Assembly: GCA_035353175.1 (NCBI GenBank)
Contig: DAOPZC010000116.1
Location: 1-8,745 of the forward strand
Direction: 5' to 3'
Length of the DNA: 8,745 nt
Source of the DNA: DAOPZC01 sp035353175
GTDB taxonomy: Bacteria > Verrucomicrobiota > Kiritimatiellia > RFP12 > UBA1067
Shown piece after piece: positions 6,543 through 8,745 of the stretch. The translations under genes were made by a program, and so were the position numbers. The notes beneath the pieces were generated by a model, which did no database searches, was not told the DNA's origin, and saw only the letters and a program-made list of their open reading frames with translations. How positions within the stretch are numbered: the first letter of the stretch is position 1; each line of letters starts with the position of its first letter.

Positions 6543-6643
6543 CGTCCTTTTGGCAGCTGTTAAGTGTGGTTCTTCTCTCGATTGACTCGCAAGGTGGTCG
6601 AACCCGCTAGCGATTTCGATGTCCTCTCCACCACCTTGTTCGG

Positions 6644-6931
6644 CTAGGCTGGCTTCACATGGCCTTGTCGCATCTCCTCTTGGACCTTTTCAGCCAAAAA
6701 GATCTTCAGTAATGATTGGTAAGGCACATCACGCTTGTTTGCCAGCACCTTTAGTGCCGCAATCATCGACTCCGGCAAACGCAGAGAAATCGTCTTCGTC
6801 GAAGGCTTGAGGTTTGGGAATACGGTCGGCTTAGCCTTAGACCAGTCAATGAACTCCGTCGAGTCATGGGTGGCCCAAAACGCTCTCTCTTCATCTTCCG
6901 TCTTAAAGATCGGCATCTTACGCTTCTTCAT
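6644..6931 (-). CDS. brnA: BrnA-type antitoxin (ribbon-helix-helix, CopG-like)
   Basis: A 95-residue antitoxin of the BrnA / CopG type that partners BrnT. The family's N-terminal pattern is clear: MKKRKMPIFKTEDEERAFWA, HDSTEFIDWSKAK, VFPNLKPSTKTISLRLPE. It is followed by a ribbon-helix-helix (about 45-86) with SLRLPESMIAALKVLANKRD and VPYQSLLKIFLAEKV. It should bind BrnT and autorepress the operon. Its ATG overlaps the toxin stop codon (ATGA, 6928-6931), the usual brnT-brnA coupling, and AGGAGA lies just upstream (about 6944-6949). The partner toxin gene has lost its 5' end, so this antitoxin appears orphaned. The gene itself looks intact and conserved in length. Confidence 0.9.
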   Translation of the reverse strand: MKKRKMPIFKTEDEERAFWATHDSTEFIDWSKAKPTVFPNLKPSTKTISLRLPESMIAALKVLANKRDVPYQSLLKIFLAEKVQEEMRQGHVKPA

Positions 6932-7134
6932 GATCGGTAGATTCTCCTTTCCTGCCTGCTCATATCGCGTGCTGAAATCACGCGGATACGTTTTACACGC
7001 ATGGTGAACGCCACGAACAACTCACGTCCTTCATCCGTTTGGCCCAGCACAAAGAACCGGCGTTCCTGTACCGAGTGCTCCTCGTCCGCTTGAGCCAGAA
7101 GGGGGGAATTGAAAAAGACCTGTTCAGCCTCTAG
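6928..7134 (-). pseudogene. brnT: brnT toxin gene, 5'-truncated
   Basis: The - strand frame ending at the TGA that overlaps the brnA start encodes 68 residues of a BrnT-type RNase: LEAEQVFFNSPLLAQADEEH, QERRFFVLGQTDEGRELFVA, and the hallmark IRVISARDMSRQERRIY. Intact BrnT proteins are about 90 residues and begin with a WD...KNxxKHGV segment; that first part, about 20-26 residues, is missing. Similarity begins at 7134, exactly at the edge of the duplicated ankyrin fragment (7135-7250). There is no ATG or GTG at the 5' end of the open stretch, and the fragment's ankyrin frame is out of register and stops at 7124, so no fusion protein restores it. The missing segment normally carries part of the active site, so loss of toxicity is inferred. 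Confidence 0.85.
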
Positions 7135-7225
7135 CAGATGCGTGCCAGACAGTCAGCGCCATGACGGCAAGCAAGATCAGGAACCCACACCAGATCTTCC
7201 GTTTCTGTGTCTTGATTGGTTTCAT
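7124..7225 (-). pseudogene. Duplicated 5' fragment of the ankyrin gene (33 codons)
   Basis: From the ATG at 7225 the frame encodes MKPIKTQKRKIW, then a hydrophobic CGFLILLAVMALTV helix, then WHASARG and a TGA at 7126-7124. This is nearly identical to the basic start and membrane anchor of the ankyrin protein at 5277-5681, but all ankyrin repeats are gone. The last codons run over the junction into the broken brnT gene. Several differences from copy 1 change residues in the anchor but keep it hydrophobic and in frame, so a 33-residue single-span membrane peptide could still be made. It is most simply a gene fragment left by rearrangement. Confidence 0.75.
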
Positions 7226-7250
7226 CGTCTTCTTCTACTTACCGAACGTC
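7135..7250. repeat. Direct repeat, copy 2 (5' end of ankyrin gene)
   Basis: Second copy of the 116-bp repeat at 5591-5706, same orientation, 105 of 116 positions identical. Its low-coordinate edge coincides with the start of brnT similarity. Its high-coordinate edge overlaps the last codons of the macrodomain gene, whose TAA (7241-7239) lies at positions that differ between the copies. Confidence 0.9.
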
Positions 7251-7799
7251 CGCCTCACCGGATTCCGAACCCGCCGCGGGTGAGGAATACGGTGAAGGCG
7301 ATTGCTGGGCCAGTAATCGTTCGTAAACCAATCGATCATTTAGCGAGAAACAGCAGAATGTTACGGCAATGCGGCACTTCAGCCTCGCAAGCGTGTCGGC
7401 CACGGCATTGATGGCAGTCTCCGCAGCGAGTTCAATTGGATAGCCGAAACTGCCGGTGCTGATGGACGGGAATGCGATCGAGTGCAATCCATGATCATGT
7501 GCAAGTTGCAGTGCTGAGGCATAGCATCCCGCAAGGCATTTCTCTTCGCCCATCCGCCCCCCACGCCATACTGGACCAACAGCGTGGATGACGTACTTCG
7601 CTGGCAGCTTATACCCCTTCGTAATCTTTGCCGATCCGGCCGGACAGCCACCCAATCGCTGACATTCCTTCAGTAAGTCCGCGCCCGCTGCCCTGTGAAT
7701 TGCGCCGTCTACACCCCCACCGCCCAACAGGGATTCATTGGCCGCGTTGACAATGACGTCCACTGCAAGAGTTGTGATGTCAGCCTGTATCGCTTTCAT
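7239..7799 (-). CDS. Macrodomain protein, YmdB/MacroD-type O-acetyl-ADP-ribose deacetylase-like
   Basis: A 186-residue single macrodomain. MKAIQADITTLAVDVIVNAA (1-20) is the canonical start. N18 and N21 of NAAN and the loop GGGGVDGAIHRAAG (26-39) are the ADP-ribose-binding and catalytic elements, with D31 matching the catalytic Asp of YmdB. VIHAVGPVWRGG (70-81) and the phosphate loop STGSFGYP (114-121) complete the site. Members hydrolyse O-acetyl-ADP-ribose and remove ADP-ribose from acidic residues. The frame is open for 41 codons upstream, but the ATG at 7799 matches the family start and the extra residues overlap mazF's end. No strong Shine-Dalgarno is seen. The last about 25 residues (SPSPYSSPAAGSESGEADVR) are low-complexity, and the final few are encoded inside the direct repeat. 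It follows mazF by 115 bp on the same strand. Confidence 0.92.
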   Translation of the reverse strand: MKAIQADITTLAVDVIVNAANESLLGGGGVDGAIHRAAGADLLKECQRLGGCPAGSAKITKGYKLPAKYVIHAVGPVWRGGRMGEEKCLAGCYASALQLAHDHGLHSIAFPSISTGSFGYPIELAAETAINAVADTLARLKCRIAVTFCCFSLNDRLVYERLLAQQSPSPYSSPAAGSESGEADVR

Positions 7800-7914
7800 A
7801 TTTTGTGGCCCAACGTCAGGCCTCTGCAGATCGCGGTTCGTCGCGGACCGCGAGTAAACAGGAGGCCCTTGTTTGGCAATCCGGTTCGCTATCCCGTCGC
7901 TTCCACCGCTGACG
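7800..7914. other. Intergenic spacer between mazF and the macrodomain gene
   Basis: This stretch contains a 7-bp hairpin, TCGCGGT (7831-7837) with ACCGCGA (7847-7853), around a 9-nt loop. No T-run follows on the - strand, so it is not a convincing terminator. Read-through from mazEF into the macrodomain gene is therefore possible. Confidence 0.4.
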
Positions 7915-8250
7915 TTAGCCAATGATCTCGTTCAATCCCTCGACGACCTGTTGCAGTTCCTGGTCGGAAACCCTTCCGAGTTTCTTCCCGATCCGCTCGA
8001 CCGACATGGTTCTTATCTGACTGATTTTTGCCCACGTTTGTTTGGGCAGCCGAGGACTAGACAGTTCAAGCGTTAACGGATAAGAGGCGCGCTGAGGCTG
8101 GCTCGTTAGGGCAATCGCAATCACGGTTCCAGACTTCTCGTTAAAGACATCTTGGCTCAGGACGAGAACCGGCCGCATGCCGGACTGTTCATGGCCCTTG
8201 GTCGGGTTGAGGTCAGCCCAGAAGATATCGCCTCTTAATATGCGGGCCAT
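7915..8250 (-). CDS. mazF: MazF-type mRNA interferase toxin
   Basis: A 111-residue MazF/PemK toxin. RGDIFWADLNPTKGHEQSGM (6-25) followed by RPVLVLS is the conserved N-terminal strand and loop with the RP motif. IAIALTSQPQRASYPLTLEL carries the conserved Thr-Ser and the Pro-containing strand, TWAKISQIRTMSVERIGKKL follows, and the protein ends LNEIIG, close to classical MazF ends. Intact members cleave single-stranded RNA at short motifs. The ATG at 8250 lies within the end of the antitoxin gene (16-bp overlap), and AGGAG lies 8 nt upstream of it, so translation is coupled. Length and motifs are complete, so it should be active and controlled by the upstream ribbon-helix-helix antitoxin. It is clearly a different lineage from the mazF relic near 3.8 kb. 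Confidence 0.93.
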   Translation of the reverse strand: MARILRGDIFWADLNPTKGHEQSGMRPVLVLSQDVFNEKSGTVIAIALTSQPQRASYPLTLELSSPRLPKQTWAKISQIRTMSVERIGKKLGRVSDQELQQVVEGLNEIIG

Positions 8251-8477
8251 GACTCCATCTCCTCTCCCATTCCTTCCTCCGCCATGGCTTGCTCGAAACG
8301 GGAGTCGAGTTTATCGCACTCTCGCGCCAGTCGGTTGGATTCAATTCTGGCCACCTTCTCTTCAACGGCTTGCTGTATAATCCGACTGCGGCTCGGAAAA
8401 CCATGCTGCCGAACAAGCCGGTCAAGTTCCAGCAGCAGCCCCTGGTCCAAGGTAATTGCCACTTTTGCGACGCTCAT
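8235..8477 (-). CDS. mazE: MazE-type ribbon-helix-helix antitoxin
   Basis: An 80-residue antitoxin. The N-terminal AKVAITLDQGLLLELDRLVR with FPSRSRIIQQAVEEKVARIE forms a ribbon-helix-helix DNA-binding domain (about 4-45). It is followed by a charged tail, REC...DSRFEQAMAEEGMGEEMES, of the kind that wraps the MazF toxin. The start is set at the ATG 8477 because AGGAGG (8488-8483) lies 5 nt upstream; a GTG at 8483 is in frame but falls within that ribosome site. The 3' end overlaps mazF by 16 bp. A dyad overlapping an extended -10 box precedes the gene, fitting autorepression. This RHH type differs from the AbrB-like MazE of E. coli, so the symbol denotes role, not strict orthology. Confidence 0.88.
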   Translation of the reverse strand: MSVAKVAITLDQGLLLELDRLVRQHGFPSRSRIIQQAVEEKVARIESNRLARECDKLDSRFEQAMAEEGMGEEMESWPAY

Positions 8478-8493
8478 AAGCACCTCCTGATTT

Positions 8494-8516
8494 CGGTATT
8501 ACAATATATCATACCG
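8494..8516 (-). promoter_or_regulatory. mazEF promoter with overlapping operator dyad
   Basis: CGGTAT (8494-8499) and ATACCG (8511-8516) are perfect inverted arms 11 bp apart. Between them on the - strand lies an extended -10 box, TGA-TATATT (hexamer at 8508-8503, five of six consensus bases). A weak TTGCCG (8530-8525) could be the -35 with a 16-bp spacer. Transcription would start near 8497, leaving a short leader with AGGAGG. The overlap of dyad and -10 fits repression by the antitoxin. Confidence 0.6.
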
Positions 8517-8559
8517 CGCTTGTCCGGCAATCCGATATTTCTGGCTACGTCGCTGCGCG

Positions 8560-8584
8560 CCAACGGCGCGATCAGCGCCGTTGG
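8560..8584. repeat. Perfect 10-bp-stem hairpin downstream of the edge gene
   Basis: CCAACGGCGC (8560-8569) and GCGCCGTTGG (8575-8584) pair perfectly around the 5-nt loop GATCA. It lies 44 bp past the stop of the partial gene at the right edge and upstream of the mazEF promoter. No T-run follows on either strand, so it may act as an RNA processing or partial termination signal, or be a repeat unit. Confidence 0.6.
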
Positions 8585-8627
8585 GTGCCGCCGCTGGTTG
8601 GCAGACATCATCCGGTCACCAATTCAG

Positions 8628-8745
8628 TCATACCAGTTCATCAAGCAACTTTGCTCCCACGTCTTCAGCAATCCTAACCTTGGTGTTGTGAACCAAGCGT
8701 CGCAGGTAATCAGTCAGCTCCGAACTGGACCATACAACAGGGTCA
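8628..8745 (-). CDS. Partial CDS, C-terminal 38 residues of an unrecognised protein
   Basis: Entering from the right edge on the - strand, an open frame encodes DPVVWSSSELTDYLRRLVHN and then TKVRIAEDVGAKLLDELV before a TGA at 8630-8628. The composition (amphipathic, hydrophobic heptads, no stops) looks like the helical end of a real protein, and it is oriented with the TA genes. It is too short to assign to a family. The start lies outside the window. Confidence 0.5.
   Translation of the reverse strand, partial: DPVVWSSSELTDYLRRLVHNTKVRIAEDVGAKLLDELV

Noticed and set aside
6591..6637. 8-bp inverted repeat AAGGTGGT/ACCACCTT downstream of brnA.
   Set aside because: The loop is 31 nt and no T-run follows; stems of this length and spacing occur by chance in several places in a window of this size.
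7808..7920. Integron attC-like site: GCCCAAC (7808-7814) fits RYYYAAC and GTTAGCC (7914-7920) nearly fits GTTRRRY, 113 bp apart, with an 8-bp inverted repeat AACGTCAG/CTGACGTT.
   Set aside because: The right box has a mismatch in the R positions, the arms do not continue into a folded L-box structure, and it overlaps the mazF stop. No other attC-like sites flank the neighbouring TA genes, and 8-bp repeats at this spacing are expected by chance.
7800..7922. Longer N-terminus for the macrodomain protein (41 extra codons).
   Set aside because: The extra residues have no family similarity, overlap the end of mazF and read through a hairpin; the ATG at 7799 matches the usual macrodomain start.
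8481..8483. GTG start two codons upstream of the chosen mazE start.
   Set aside because: It overlaps the AGGAGG ribosome site that is ideally spaced for the ATG at 8477.

Overview
The window most resembles a chromosome fragment of an uncultured or little-studied bacterium of the PVC group (Verrucomicrobiota, Kiritimatiellota, Lentisphaerota or Planctomycetota). The pointers are a ThuA-family protein next to a Tat-exported Gfo/Idh/MocA oxidoreductase and a small exported glycosidase, a combination common in those phyla. This placement is inference; no rRNA or other taxonomic marker is present.

Layout. (1) 1-5141, GC-rich, carbohydrate metabolism: thuA (+ strand, 130-903) converges on a cytoplasmic inositol-dehydrogenase-like Gfo/Idh/MocA oxidoreductase (952-1941, -). 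Next come a Tat-signal Gfo/Idh/MocA oxidoreductase (2102-3433, -) with a good sigma70-type promoter, and an exported clan GH-A glycosidase (4053-5141, -). The gap at 3434-4052 holds a 134-bp nested inverted-repeat (MITE-like) element abutting a mazF/pemK toxin remnant. (2) 5142-5276: a very GC-rich, hairpin-filled leader in front of the glycosidase. (3) 5277-8516, visibly less GC-rich and all on the - strand: a toxin-antitoxin (TA) island. In transcription order it reads mazE-mazF, a macrodomain ADP-ribose hydrolase-like gene, a duplicated 5' fragment of an ankyrin gene, a brnT toxin beheaded at the edge of that fragment, an intact brnA antitoxin, a small unrecognised ORF, higB-higA with a palindromic operator, and the full membrane-anchored ankyrin gene. 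(4) 8517-8745: a strong hairpin and the last 38 codons of a gene that enters from the right edge.

How the parts work together. ThuA and the two Gfo/Idh/MocA enzymes fit oxidation and processing of sugars or polyols (in thuAB-type systems, 3-keto sugars), with the exported glycosidase and Tat-exported oxidoreductase acting outside the cytoplasm; the substrate cannot be read from sequence. The TA genes appear to be two working type II pairs (mazEF, higBA), one orphaned antitoxin (brnA with a broken brnT) and one dead mazF relic. The most notable structure is a pair of about 116-bp direct repeats (5591-5706 and 7135-7250, 105 of 116 positions identical by hand alignment). They flank the higBA + brnTA block, and their outer edges sit exactly where brnT loses its N-terminus and where the macrodomain gene ends. 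This suggests the block arrived or was rearranged by a recombination event involving the 5' end of the ankyrin gene.
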